A DNA stretch of 64,000 bases from Larus michahellis (GCF_964199755.1 NC_133896.1:174655092-174719091), one strand, 5' to 3'; counted from the first letter of the stretch, positions 53,401-62,138 are shown. Numbers and translations: made by a program. The notes: generated by a model not told the origin, from the letters alone.

Positions 53401-56400
53401 AAGGTCTAGGCTAGGTGTTTCACGTGCAAAAAGTCAGTATGCTGAAAAATTCTGACTTCAAAACCAAAGAGGTTCAGTGCAACTGTCACAAGCAACAGTA
53501 AAGCTTATCACTTAATGCACGATAAACATAGTCCCCAAGATGCAGTATTTTATCTTCCAGTTACAACATCGCCACTAGATCTGTGGAAAGCAACAGAATT
53601 TCCCTAACATAAATTAGCTCAATCTGTTTGGTAACACTAAGAGTTCTTCAAAGACAGTAAATATGAAAATATAGAAAACATGCTAGATATAAGCTAGGGG
53701 ACTTATATCAAAGATGTAGAATAAACAATATTTGGGGGTTTATTTGCCAATCACTATTAGGCTCAGTCCTGTGAAAAGAAAGGAGGAAGAGATTTTTCTT
53801 TGTGCCCATTTCCTGCGTAGGTTGACTTTCATGCTTTTGAGACGTACAAAGACAACTTGACTTTGATTAAGGTTTCTAACCAGATAACATTGTGAAAGCA
53901 AAGAGTCAAGAGAGCGAAAGCAAAGAGGCACAGAAAATTAAGCGTTATCCGAGATATTCCTAAAGCTACTCACAACATGTAGCATTATACAGGCAAATGG
54001 ATTGGAATAAAGTGTTTACAGGAGCAATTTTCATCTCTTAACCCTGTTTCTAAAAAGCACACACAGCTTACATTCATACAAGATTCACAGACCTTTTAAA
54101 AAAATCACAATTTCTTTATCCCTCTACAAATAGCAGGCTGCTGTTTCAGAGTCTTGCATCACACATCGCTTACAAACCCCAACAAACCCTGGTGCTACAG
54201 TGGCACAGCAAGTTCAGTGGCAGCTGAAGTGACATCTATGTGGACTGCTGCCTTTGGCTCCATCTGTCCCAGTTTGCTACCTCCCCGTTTTACCACTCAC
54301 CTATCTAGCTCTGACCACCCTGTAAATCAAAGACTGATGACTACCTGACCCCAGATTAATAACCCAAAGCTTTAATCAAGAAACACTGGGGAGAGCAGTG
54401 AGTTAATCATAATTCCTAAGCAGTTCAGCATGTAAATTCTGCAGCTTTCAACGGGATTTCTGTGCCTAAATCACTCATATGCACGTGAAATCTTCCCTCA
54501 TGACTCAGTTATCTGGAAAAATCACATTTCACAGAAAAAAAAGGCAATCCTGAGCTTTAATACTTAGTTGCTCACCCAGTTTTACGCACTGCAGAAAACG
54601 GCTGCATTTCTTCTGCTTTGTTTCAATGTAGATTCACAAAGCGTGACTCAAATCACATTTTCTGCAAATAAGCTGGACTAGAGGCAGACATTTCAGACAA
54701 GACAGTAATGCACAAATTAAGGTCAGATGACAAAGAGCTAGAAGGTAAAAAGAATCAGGAAAATGATGACTGAAGAATTTTTATTATAATTTTCCTGAAG
54801 TTGATGCCTGAGTCCCCTTATCCAACAACAAGCAAAATGGGGGAAGAAAAAGAAAAAAATACAACAACAAGGAAATGACACAACTGAACTGACTGTACCT
54901 GTAAAGAATGTAACATTTAAGGCACATTTACCAACAGGACTGCAGCACGCAAGTGACTAAGGGGAAAAAAAGAAAAAAGGAAGTAAAACAAGACAACAAA
55001 GGTTGGCTAATTTACTTCTGATGTCATATTCCTGCAGGGAAGCATGACAAATTCTTACCCATCAATTAGCTGTCTTTTTGCCCTATGAAGAGAGGACAGA
55101 AGAGGAGGGGCAGAAAGCAATACAAACCACACATGCCCGCGGCAGACAGTTACGTAAAGCTGATGCACCGCCTGCTCTTTGCCCACAACACACTCACTCA
55201 CTTTGCTGCAATTCCAAGTGCCAGCTTTTTAAGAGTAGCCTGGCTTGAACATTTTTAAGCTGTTCTCTAGTTAAAACACAGACACACAAGAAAGAAGAAG
55301 ATTAAGAATGAAGCTTTAGTGCTATTTCTAATGGAGATAAAAAACAAGAGAAGCTGAGGATTAGCTTTATGATCTGACATTTTCTGTTTCGTAAGAAGTC
55401 ATAAAACTGTCTTGTTGTGCTAAAGCTCAAAAATAAATTGCCTGCCATTCTTAAAGTCCTTTAGTTTAACTTACTTGAAGAAATGACAAATAAAAAGAGG
55501 CAGCAGCGAGACAGCCCCTTCAACTTCGGTGAAGTGCTACTGTCACTGCCAGGAACAGAAATGCAAGTCAGTAATTCTTTCGATAATAATGTACACATCT
55601 ATAATTCTTTCTATTTAGAAGAGATCTTGCCCTGAATACAGCAAAACTAATCAGTTAGAAGGCAGAATTGGTACAATTGGAAAAAAAAAAAGAAACAAAA
55701 AAGTGTTTGCTATTATTCATAAAGAAGAAAAAAAAAGACGTACAGTGAGCATTGCAGAACTGGTCAGATTTCATCAGCTTAGCACTAGGGAGTGGGATGT
55801 TCACAAAACTAATGCGATATTAAGCACGTTAAGTCATATTTCTCTTCTGTATTTTGTCCTTCAAAATTAGGACACAATCATAAAATATGCAATAATCTAT
55901 TGCTTACTACCTCTCATAGCCATTATGTAAGCAAATACACCATAACACTTAAGATCGCGTGCTTGAATAATCAGGTGCTAATTAAGTGTATCTGCAATCG
56001 CCTCGTCCCTTCCATTCTCTGATCCAATACAGTAGGTAAATAACATTATAAAAATCTCAATGTCTAGCAGTCAGTTATAACAGAGAGAAGATAAAACCAC
56101 ATGCATTTTCCTATGGGATAGTAATCAGTAATATCATATTTTAAACTCTGGAGTACGTCAGAGATTGAGGTAGCACTTTCATTGTGACTTACAACAAACT
56201 CAATGGCACTTCATGTGCTATAATCGCAAAGGCTTCAGAGAATACTTCCTTAACAAAATTCGGTGACACGAACTGACCACAAAGTTTAATATACACAGGG
56301 AACCGACTAGGCCAACTCCTGCTGTCGAATATTAAGATTAGCCCTTTTGGAAGGCCGCACAAAAGAGCATTTACCCAAAGTTAGGCACCAGCATCACAGC

Positions 56401-58315
56401 TGGAAGTTCCTAATCAAATGTAACATAAAAATATTAGAGGCAAATTATTTCTTCATTCCATTTTACCATGTTTTTTCCTACTCCTTTGAGTAGTGGAATT
56501 AAAATTTCCCTAAAATTTAATAGCATATACTTTTAAGGCCTTTTAAAACATACCCAGGTTACCTCAGGCAAGCTGGTGTTTGCAGGCTTTTAAGAAAACG
56601 CTCTGCCAACATTTTTGTTCTCTGTCACAAAGAAGAAAGAATGACTTTCAGACTTCTGCTGATCCCAAGCTATGGTAGGGTGGCGCAGGAAAAGAAGTGA
56701 GCTGGAAAGCACTGACCCGTAAAGCACTTGGCGACCAACTACCATATCCTAAAGGCATACGTCACTCCTGAGAAGTCACAGGGCACTAGGTGTGTTCGTC
56801 AGCCATATGACAGTCCCAGTATATACTCGTCCAAAAAGCATACAGAAATCTCCCACACTGTAAGACTATCACAATAAATATTCCAAACCTAGTCCAAGGG
56901 TTTTCCTATTACTATTTTTCAGATCATAACCTAGGAATAATCTAAGCACCAGCTTTTAGTTCTACATACGCACAGAAGTAAAAACTATTACTACTGTGGA
57001 CATTGTTTTCACTGCTCAAGCTGTAAAACACAGTAAGACAAATAATTCAGGATTTAGGTAGAGGACTGTAGCAAAAGTTTGAATTACAGGCAGTAGCAAG
57101 GATTTCAGACTTCTATAGTACAACCTTACATATGTAGCAATGCCATGAAGTACAAGGAACTGAAGGATAACATTGAAACTCCTGGGGAGACTGACTGCAC
57201 CTAAGTAATTTTTGCAAGCAATAACCAGAAAAGCCTAGATATTTTGAGTATAATTGTAATTTTTGCAACCAATAATCAGAAAAGCTTATATATTTTGAGG
57301 ATAATCGATATGAAGGCAAGGACTGCAAGATGAACATAACTCATGTTAAACTAATGACTGCGAGAAACAAGCAGTACAATCAATTTGGGCGGGAGGAAAA
57401 CCTCTGCATCCTAAATGATTATTTCTGTGGTGAGGTGCAGGAAGGAAAGAACGGAGATTTAAACTGGACTCAATGAAGACTGGGCTTTACCCGAGGGCGC
57501 TCGTGTGTGCGCGTGTGTTTGTGCCTGTTCACACACTCAGAGGCTTGCTGAAGGTCAGTCTTCTGCGTCTGACAGTCTCCTGCATCTAATCTCCTGTAAA
57601 CCAGCGTACACGTGTGTGCGAGTACACACACACACGGGTTTCCAGTACACACACACACACGGGTTTCCAGATGACAACCCACACTACACCCCGTCCCTGA
57701 GCCAGACAGCTGCGAGCTACCACAAATAAGAAGGTTTTAGGGCAGAAACGCCGCTTGGCCGCCAGGCAGGTATTGCCCTGAGGCCACCGACCCGACCCCT
57801 CCCCAGCGAGGCGGGGGCGAACGGCCGCCCCGCTTCCACCGCCCCCTCCGCCCGCCGAGGCCCGCCACTCCCTCACCGCCGTGGGACGCGGTGGGGGAAA
57901 ACCCGCCGCCCTCCCCCTTCCCAACCGGCACCGACCGCCGAGGGAGAGCCGGAGGGTGGGGAAAGGCCGTTTCCCGTGCAGACCGGCAGCGCGGCCCAAG
58001 CCGGCCGCCCCCTCAGAGGCCGGGCGCCAGGGCTGCCGGGTGGGAAAGGGTGAGGGGGCCGCCCGGGCAAGGCCCGGCTGTCAGAGCCCCACCACCACCG
58101 GGGCAGGGGAGGGGACGGGGCGGCGCTTGGGCCCGTACCGGCGCTGGGGAAACGCCAGGCGGTCCCTGCCAGAGCCCCCAAAAGAACGGCGGGGGGGTGG
58201 GGGGAAGGGCCGCCCCCGCCCCGCCGCCCCGACCGGCGGAGGGAGGGAGCGGGGACCTCGCCGGGGACGCCGCACTCACCACTCGGTAGCGGCTGGCGGG
58301 CTGGTGGTGGTCCAT
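17357..58315 (-). CDS. NDFIP2: NDFIP2, NEDD4 family-interacting protein 2 (complete, 7 coding exons)
   Basis: The spliced CDS joins 58280-58315, 38783-38939, 37155-37282, 29837-29924, 24187-24311, 20917-20983 and 17357-17460. It totals 705 nt and encodes 234 residues plus a TGA stop. The product is a membrane adaptor that recruits and activates NEDD4-family HECT ubiquitin ligases (NEDD4, ITCH and relatives) at Golgi, endosome and multivesicular-body membranes. The cytosolic N-terminal half carries PPPY at residues 50-53 and 74-77 and LPTY at 83-86, which are WW-domain ligands. Three hydrophobic segments follow at about 130-152, 159-178 and 190-211. The stretch [11 protein letters not shown] and the exon 5 protein match human NDFIP2 nearly residue for residue as I remember it, and differ clearly from NDFIP1. 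All seven donors and acceptors are GT-AG with matching phases. The start is the ATG with context GCCGGGATGG. An in-frame TAG 11 codons upstream rules out an in-frame extension in this exon, unlike the longer human protein. Confidence 0.97.
17461..20916 (-). other. NDFIP2 intron 6 (3.5 kb)
   Basis: AT-rich, with a T16 run at 18437-18452. No coding or RNA feature is supported. Confidence 0.85.
20917..20983 (-). CDS. NDFIP2: NDFIP2 coding exon 6 (lumenal loop and third membrane segment)
   Basis: 67 nt, encoding [20 protein letters not shown] and then VL plus one base of the next codon. It makes the aromatic loop and the start of membrane segment 3. The acceptor is ATGGATTTCAG and the donor is TTG|GTAAGT. 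A second CAG lies 7 nt into the exon, but using it would break frame. Confidence 0.96.
20984..24186 (-). other. NDFIP2 intron 5 (3.2 kb)
   Basis: It has an A/C-rich low-complexity block at 23240-23336. No other feature is supported. Confidence 0.85.
23240..23336. repeat. A/C-rich low-complexity tract
   Basis: Nearly 100 bp made only of A and C apart from the left edge, built from CAAAA/CCAAA-like units. Confidence 0.9.
24187..24311 (-). CDS. NDFIP2: NDFIP2 coding exon 5 (membrane segments 1 and 2)
   Basis: 125 nt, encoding residues 137-178: the rest of membrane segment 1 ([19 protein letters not shown]), a short AGRYGAI turn, and segment 2 ([15 protein letters not shown]). As I recall it, this is identical to human NDFIP2 over the whole exon. 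The acceptor is TTTTATTTTATAG and the donor is CGG|GTATGT. The first codon is split, with A from exon 4 and TG from here. Confidence 0.97.
27374..27457 (+). promoter_or_regulatory. Cluster of three CTCF-like motifs
   Basis: CCACTAGATGGC at 27375-27386 fits the CTCF core CCASYAGRKGGC exactly. CCACTAGATGGT at 27422-27433 misses one base, and TCACTAGATGAC at 27443-27454 is a weaker copy. All three have the same orientation. Confidence 0.4.
29622..29644 (+). repeat. A23 run
   Basis: A homopolymer about 190 bp downstream of exon 4 on the gene strand, where it reads as T23. It is probably a microsatellite; I see no SINE attached. Confidence 0.95.
29837..29924 (-). CDS. NDFIP2: NDFIP2 coding exon 4 (start of first membrane segment)
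   Basis: 88 nt, starting [19 protein letters not shown] and ending in the hydrophobic ...GIFMLAFF, with one base carried into the next exon. The [20 protein letters not shown] block is the most conserved stretch shared by NDFIP1 and NDFIP2. The donor is TCA|GTAAGT. The acceptor lacks a clear pyrimidine tract, and the exon begins two codons later than the human protein predicts (see findings). Confidence 0.95.
30480..30494 (+). promoter_or_regulatory. CTCF-like motif
   Basis: ACACTAGAGGGCGC matches the CTCF core CCASYAGRKGGC except at its first base. Confidence 0.35.
31578..31607 (+). other. G-quadruplex-type G-rich tract
   Basis: At least four G runs of three or more, with one-base or two-base spacers (GGGGCGGGGTGGG..., then CGGGAAGGG), in an AT-rich intron. 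On the NDFIP2 transcript strand it is C-rich. Confidence 0.8.
33838..33893 (-). mobile_element. MIR relic, 3' region
   Basis: TTCTCATTTTACAAGGCAGA then AACTAGAGGCACAGATCAT matches the complement of the MIR tail (CTCATTTTACAGATGAGGAA... CTGAGGCACAGAG) with moderate divergence. Confidence 0.6.
34780..35215. repeat. Pyrimidine-rich block
   Basis: About 430 bp dominated by C and T on the plus strand, in irregular CTCCTACC/TTCCCTCC-like words. The open frames in it are rich in Ser, Leu, Pro and Phe, as such composition forces. No repeat family is recognised. Confidence 0.6.
36109..36167. other. Inverted repeat / potential hairpin
   Basis: GATTTGTGTAACG at 36119-36131 and its exact complement CGTTACACAAATC at 36145-36157 flank a 13-base loop. 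Imperfect pairing continues outward for about eight more positions. Confidence 0.75.
37155..37282 (-). CDS. NDFIP2: NDFIP2 coding exon 3 (second and third PY motifs, alanine run)
   Basis: 128 nt, encoding residues 65-107. It carries VPPPYSV and LPTYDEAE, two ligands for ligase WW domains, then an [10 protein letters not shown] alanine-rich run as in human NDFIP2. The bird sequence reads [10 protein letters not shown] where I recall human TSDTEVYGEFYP, so it is two residues shorter here. The acceptor is TTTTGAACAG and the donor is CGA|GTAAGT (phase 0). Confidence 0.96.
37283..38782 (-). other. NDFIP2 intron 2 (1.5 kb)
   Basis: AT-rich, with one 30-bp-period duplication at 37944-37990. Nothing else stands out. 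Confidence 0.85.
37944..37990. repeat. Short tandem duplication, 30-bp period
   Basis: AAAGATTTGTCAGCACA occurs at 37944-37960 and 37974-37990 without mismatch. Confidence 0.9.
38783..38939 (-). CDS. NDFIP2: NDFIP2 coding exon 2 (first PY motif)
   Basis: 157 nt, opening with [17 protein letters not shown] and ending ...EAAATS plus one base of the next codon. It is serine/threonine and acidic rich, and carries SPPPY, the first WW-binding motif. The acceptor is a T-rich tract ending TCTAAG; the donor is CAG|GTATTT, a fairly weak site at +4 to +6. The middle of the exon is the least similar part to human, as expected for a disordered linker. Confidence 0.95.
40090..40775 (-). mobile_element. 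CR1 LINE fragment, 3' end with reverse-transcriptase tail
   Basis: On the minus strand the frame gives [36 protein letters not shown] and [13 protein letters not shown], the diverged end of a CR1 reverse transcriptase. The 3' region runs to the plus-strand start CACAGAACGGCTGAAGTTGG. An A-rich expansion interrupts it at about 40272-40318. Confidence 0.93.
41103..41172. repeat. TA/CA-type alternating repeat
   Basis: Imperfect (AT)n and (AC)n words in alternating purine-pyrimidine order. Confidence 0.8.
43452..43638. repeat. Tandem duplication, 99-bp period
   Basis: TACAGTACAGGAAAAAAA at 43452 recurs as TATAGTATAGGAAAAAAA at 43551. Both copies continue through TTATTTTCCTTCATATGATT, ACCCTATACTA and TTTCTTTTCCAGAAAA, with about ten percent differences. 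Confidence 0.92.
47031..47170. repeat. G/T-rich tract facing an A/C-rich tract
   Basis: 47031-47104 is built from GTTTT/GGTTTT units. 47129-47170 is built from CAAAA/CAAAC units and is largely complementary to it, with about 25 bp between. It could form a loose stem. Confidence 0.75.
47209..47282. repeat. AT-rich microsatellite ending in TG repeats
   Basis: Words of TATATA, TTATATTTA and finally ATATATGTGTGTG. Confidence 0.9.
48135..48830 (-). mobile_element. Ancient CR1/L3-like LINE relic
   Basis: The layout follows an old amniote CR1-type tail read in reverse: CAGCGGTCAGTCTAAGGCAG plus TGTTCCATCTCCAACA, a middle with TTCTCCTTGTCTTTTCTGTG, GATCCCAAAACTGCATACAG, and TTGGCAGCTGCCACTAACAA with CAGCTCCAAGAATTGCAAG. 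These fit the family words in the right order but with heavy divergence and many stops. The family assignment rests on my memory of the consensus. Confidence 0.55.
52343..52396. repeat. Short duplication
   Basis: ACTCAGTGTCACTGATCACA then TACATCTTTC is followed at once by ACTCAGTGATCACGTACATC and TTTC. Confidence 0.8.
57206..57307. repeat. Tandem duplication, two 51-bp units
   Basis: TAATTTTTGCAAGCAATAAC at 57206 and TAATTTTTGCAACCAATAAT at 57257 start two units that both end in TATTTTGAG-TATAATYG-like sequence. The open frame across it is an artefact of the duplication. Confidence 0.9.
57495..57670. repeat. CA/TG repeats beside the CpG island
   Basis: It starts with GTGTGTGCGCGTGTGT. Two near-identical units of AGTACACACACA...CGGGTTTCC follow at 57621-57643 and 57644-57668, differing by one CA. 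Confidence 0.9.
58280..58315 (-). CDS. NDFIP2: NDFIP2 coding exon 1 (residues 1-12)
   Basis: This exon encodes [12 protein letters not shown] and ends in a strong donor, GTG|GTGAGT, in phase 0. The human protein has a matching MDHHQPG... stretch about 100 residues into its longest form, so this ATG corresponds to the human internal start. Context is GCCGGGATGG (G at -3 and +4). Reading upstream in the same frame gives a TAG at 58346-58348, so no N-terminal extension is encoded here. The exon lies inside the CpG island. Confidence 0.93.
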
Positions 58316-58502
58316 CCCGGCGGACCGCAGCTTCTCCAACCAGCCCTACGTCCCTGGGCCCTTCCCCCGCCGGCTCTGCCAGAGCCGCCGCCTCCGCCCC
58401 GGCCCGGCCCGGCCTGGCCGCCCCCCGCCCATCCCGAGGGCGGAGCCAGACCAGGATCCGCCCCCGACAGAGGAGGTGCCGGCAGTTCCCCGGCGTGGCC
58501 GG

Positions 58503-58540
58503 GCGCGCATGCGCAGGGCGGGGGGCGGCCGCCATGTTGT
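58503..58540 (-). promoter_or_regulatory. NRF1, GC-box and YY1 motif cluster at the NDFIP2 promoter
   Basis: GCGCATGCGC at 58505-58514 is an NRF1 palindrome. GGGCGGGGGGCGG follows at about 58517-58528. Then GCCGCCATGTT at 58528-58538 is a full YY1 site, reading AACATGGCGGC on the gene strand. YY1 sites in this orientation commonly sit at or just inside transcription starts, so initiation is likely close to here, about 200 nt before the ATG. Confidence 0.6.
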
Positions 58541-58680
58541 GGCGGGCGGCGCGGGGGTGAGGGAGGCTTCGGCTGCTGCCGCAGGCGGGAAGGGCCGCGC
58601 TGTCGTCTTCTTCCCACCTCCGCCAGGCGCCCCGGCGTCCCTCCTCTCCCGTTGTGTCCATCGGGGCTGCTGAGGCCGTG

Positions 58681-58872
58681 GTCTAGCCTGTTGTCATTGC
58701 TGTCTGCCACTGCTGAAGGCACTGAGGGTTGCTGCGTGCCGTCCATCCACTAGGCCGAGGGTGTTGGAGGGACTGGCCCTGCCGTGGGCCTGTATGTTGT
58801 GTGGTGATGAAGCCACTGACGGTGCTGGCGGCCATTCTCAGCTCCCGTTGTGCTTGGCACCTGTGAGGCACC
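58681..58872. other. Shoulder between CpG island and CR1
   Basis: Moderately GC-rich and unassigned. It could include upstream promoter sequence or the start of a divergent non-coding RNA, but nothing in it shows this. Confidence 0.4.
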
Positions 58873-59382
58873 CACCTCGGGTATTGTGTCCAGTTTTGGG
58901 CCCCTCACTACAGGAAAAATGTTGAGATTGTGGCCCGTGTCTAGAGAAGGGCAACAAAGCCAGTGCACAGACTAGAGAACAAGTCTTACAAGGATCGTTT
59001 GAGGGACCTGAGGTTGTTTAGCCTGGAGAAAAAGAGGTCGAGGGGAGACCTTACGCTCTCTACCTGAAAAGAGGTTGTAGTGAGGTGGGGGTCAGTCTCC
59101 CAAGTAACAAGTGATAGGACAAGAGGCAATGGCCTGAAATTGCACCAGGGGAGGTTTAGATTGGATATTAGGAAAAATTTCTTCACTAAAAGGGGGTTAT
59201 CAAGCATTGGAACAGGCTGCCCAGGGGAGCAGTTGAATCACCACCCCTGGGGGTATTTAGAAGACATTTAGATGTGATGCTTAGGGATGTGATTTAGTGG
59301 TGGTGGACTTGGCAGTGTAAGGTTAATGGTTGGATGCCATGATCTTAACAGTCTCTTCCAACCTAGACAATTATGTGATTCT
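58873..59382 (+). mobile_element. CR1 LINE fragment (older subfamily), 3' end
   Basis: It begins TATTGTGTCCAGTTTTGGGC, passes AGAAGGGCAACAAAGCC, GTTTAGCCTGGAGAAAAAGA, ATTAGGAAAAATTTCTTCAC and GGAACAGGCTGCCCAGGGGA, and ends TCCAACCTAGACAATTATGT plus GATTCT. It lies about 350 bp upstream of the YY1/NRF1 cluster. Confidence 0.93.
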
Positions 59383-61610
59383 TCCGAGGTGGCATAACTT
59401 GGTGTCCAGCTCATGACCGAGTGCTGGCACCTCAGCCCTTTCCCCACTCCATTCTGTGAGGCTGTTACGTCCCACTATTCCTCACTCTGTTCTGTGAGGC
59501 GGTTACGTCCCAAACCTATGTCTTGCCTAGATATTTATCTCCAAAGGGCCAGAAGAAGTAGGATATGGCACAGAAGACATCTTAGGGACCTGGGGAATGA
59601 TACCGAATAGGCACCTGCCTAAAGTAATTATGAGTCATGAGCCCATTTGCCCTCTGTTCCTTTGAAGCCAAAGCACCGTTCTCTGGCAAGAAAATGTTGT
59701 GACTTTCTTCTCATTTCTTTCTCCTATAACTATAAATGTTTATCTGTTTCTGACCTCCTGGGGTAAAAACAGAGAAAAACACGTTCACCCATAGTGGCGC
59801 ATCAGATGAGAATGACTCATTCTGAGGTTCTCAAACTGTCGAGAGATGTAGCTGTGGTACGAAACAATTTCGAAATAGCTGTAGATGCAGCTCCGAGCTG
59901 CAGTGGAGAGGAGTGTCTGTGTGTGTACTGGAGTATAACTGATCTGTAAAGAAAATGCTCTCACAAAAGCAGCTTCTTGCTGTCACTAATGGCTTGCACG
60001 CAGAACTTTATCCTGCAGCTCAGGTCATCGCCTTTATCCAGGCTGCTTGTTAGTGTGGGGGCTGACCTGCACAGCGGGGTAAGCGTTTTCGTGCAGGCAG
60101 TCATTACTGATAAGCTGGGTGAGGACCTGAGGGAGTGAAGTTAAGTCCCAGTATGCGCGCGTAGGAGGGCAGAGAATTGTAGAGCGAGCTCAGAGTTTTG
60201 TTTCTAGACGTGGGTGGGAATGAAGATACACGGGATTACGAGGGAGGAGGAGGTGGAAGCGTGAGGCCCTCTGCGTGTACCCAGGACCTTGCTCGCAGCC
60301 CAGATCTGGCTAATGCAATGGTTACTAAAGCTACCCAAAGAAAACAAGTTTGGGAAGTTCGGGCCTACTCTGTTCTTCGTTGCATTTGTTATGTTCCTAA
60401 TACAAGAACTCTGTTGCACATCAGAAGCCCTAGCAGTTAGGAAACAAAGTTGGCAGAGAAATACAGGTTAGAAATGGATTAATTTTGTTATTTTCCTAAC
60501 AGGATTTCCTCCTTTTTCCTCTTTACATCTACACATAATGAAAGTTTTTATTATTCTGTCTTAAAAGGAACACCTATTAGTAAAGGTCATACTGAGTTTA
60601 AGAATAGTTTGTACAGAGTACTGCACTGTGCTTCGGTTACCAAATAGAAGGAAAAGCTCTTAATTATATTACCAGATTTCATGGCAAATGGAATTTGGAC
60701 CGTTCATGTAATAGGTTTAACTTCTAGTGTCTTCTATATTTTTAGAAACAAATTTTCCCGAAGTAAACTGTTTCCAAAATGTTGCATGTGACATCTCAGC
60801 CCAAGAAGACATTTCCTGAAAAGTGGTGTACAAATCGGAAATGGAGTGTTGATCTGAAATTTTGAAAATGCACCTGACATTCATAGTTTCTGTTTTTCAT
60901 ATCTCAGCTCTGTGGAATACACTGTACTAGAAAATCAAACTTGGGCATTAGTTAATAGCTGCCAAATAGCATTTCAGTCCATAAGTGTTGGAATACAGTT
61001 AAGTAAGCATTTATTAAAATTAACTTTCAGTTCTGAACTTGTGCAAATCACTTCTTTTAAGGGAAGAAAGGACAGTAGGCAAGAACCAGAATGTCTTTAC
61101 TAGGGAAATGAGAAAATATTCCATAGAGCTTGGGAAAAGAGTCAGCAGAGGCAGGGGTAGATTCAGTAGAGGTAGTAGAGGTGTGTGAGGGGAGGTAGTT
61201 TCATCATACTTAGGGACAAATTTTGGAAGGGTGATACAACTTGTGAGATACACGGAGACACAACTTCTTTTTCTTCAGGAATATTATCAGTGTACTTACG
61301 GAACTTATCTTCAGAACAGACAATGTGACTAACGTAGGCTTTAAATATATCCATCTTTCAGTTCTCATTCTTTCTGGAATGTTACAGCTCTTTTTTTTTT
61401 TCTTTTTTTCCTAAGCTATGTAACTGGATAGGAGGCTATGTCATTTTACTAGTAGAAGGTTAAAAAGGAAGGTCATGCATTTCTGCCAGATGTTCGTATT
61501 TTCAAAATAGTGTTATCTATATATTTTAACTGTCTGGTTCCAGAGGTTGTGGCTATGGCATAATGTTAATCTATAATGCAAAGTAATCAGCAAGCACTAA
61601 GGCACCTTTA
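59383..61610. other. Upstream intergenic
   Basis: It holds a 38-bp duplication at 59445-59513 and a purine-rich stretch at about 61125-61200. No gene or exon is supported. Confidence 0.55.
59445..59513. repeat. Tandem duplication, 38-bp period
   Basis: CACTCCATTCTGTGAGGCTG plus TTACGTCCCA recurs as CACTCTGTTCTGTGAGGCGG plus TTACGTCCCA. Confidence 0.9.
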
Positions 61611-62138
61611 AATCACAGAACCACAGAATCAGAATGATTGAGGTTGGAAGGGCTCTCTGGAGATCATCTGGTCCAACCCCCCCTGCTTAAGCAGGGCCAC
61701 CTACGGCCAGTTCCCCAGGACCATGTCCTGATGGCTTTTGAATATCTTCAAGGATGGAGTCTCCACAAGCTCTCTGGGCAACCAATGCCAACGCTCAGTC
61801 ACCCTCAGAGTAAAAAAAAAAAAAAAAAAAAGAAAAGAAAAAGTGTTTCCTCATGTTCAGAGGGAAAGTCCTGTGTTTCTGTGTGTGCTCGTTTGCCTCC
61901 GGTCCTGTCACTGGGCGCAACTGAAATGAGCCTGGCTCCATCCTCTCTGCATCCTCCATTCAGGGATTTATGTACACCGATGAGATCTCCCCCTCAACCT
62001 TCTGAAGGGGTCCCAGGCTGAAGAGTCCCAGGTCTCGGAGACTTTCCTCACAGGAGAGATGCCCCTGTCCCTTCATCATCTTGGTGGCCCTTTGTTGGAC
62101 TCTCTCCAGTATGTCCTTGTCTCTATTATACTCTCTTG
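61611..62138 (-). mobile_element. CR1 LINE fragment, 3' end
   Basis: Plus-strand words AATCACAGAACCACAGAATC, GAGGTTGGAAGGGCTCTCTG, GGTCCAACCCCCCCTGC and TTTGTTGGACTCTCTCCAGT are the complement of a CR1 tail. It includes A20 at 61812-61831 in the same place where the copy at 40090 has an A-rich expansion. It is 5' truncated. Confidence 0.94.

Larger units (their letters stand above)
38940..58279 (-). other. NDFIP2 intron 1 (19.3 kb)
   Basis: It holds a CR1 copy at 40090-40775, an old LINE relic at 48135-48830, local duplications, low-complexity tracts and CA/TG repeats next to the CpG island. I see no coding exon, RNA gene or convincing alternative first exon. Confidence 0.85.
57740..58680. 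promoter_or_regulatory. CpG island covering NDFIP2 exon 1 and promoter
   Basis: About 0.9 kb of very GC- and CpG-rich sequence in an otherwise AT-rich window, with many GGGCGG-type boxes and no TATA box at a useful distance. It covers coding exon 1 and the first part of intron 1. The long open frames here on both strands reflect base composition rather than coding. Confidence 0.9.

Noticed and set aside
58013..58339. A longer NDFIP2 start reading LEKLRSAG before MDHH
   Set aside because: It needs a TTG start and is closed by TAG just upstream. The ATG at 58315 has better context.
57873..58753. Long open frames on both strands (up to 290 codons) in the CpG island
   Set aside because: High GC removes stop codons. 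The products are Gly/Pro/Arg/Ala-rich with no family features, and the frames overlap one another and NDFIP2 exon 1. Only the overlapping uORF is kept, as a translation question.
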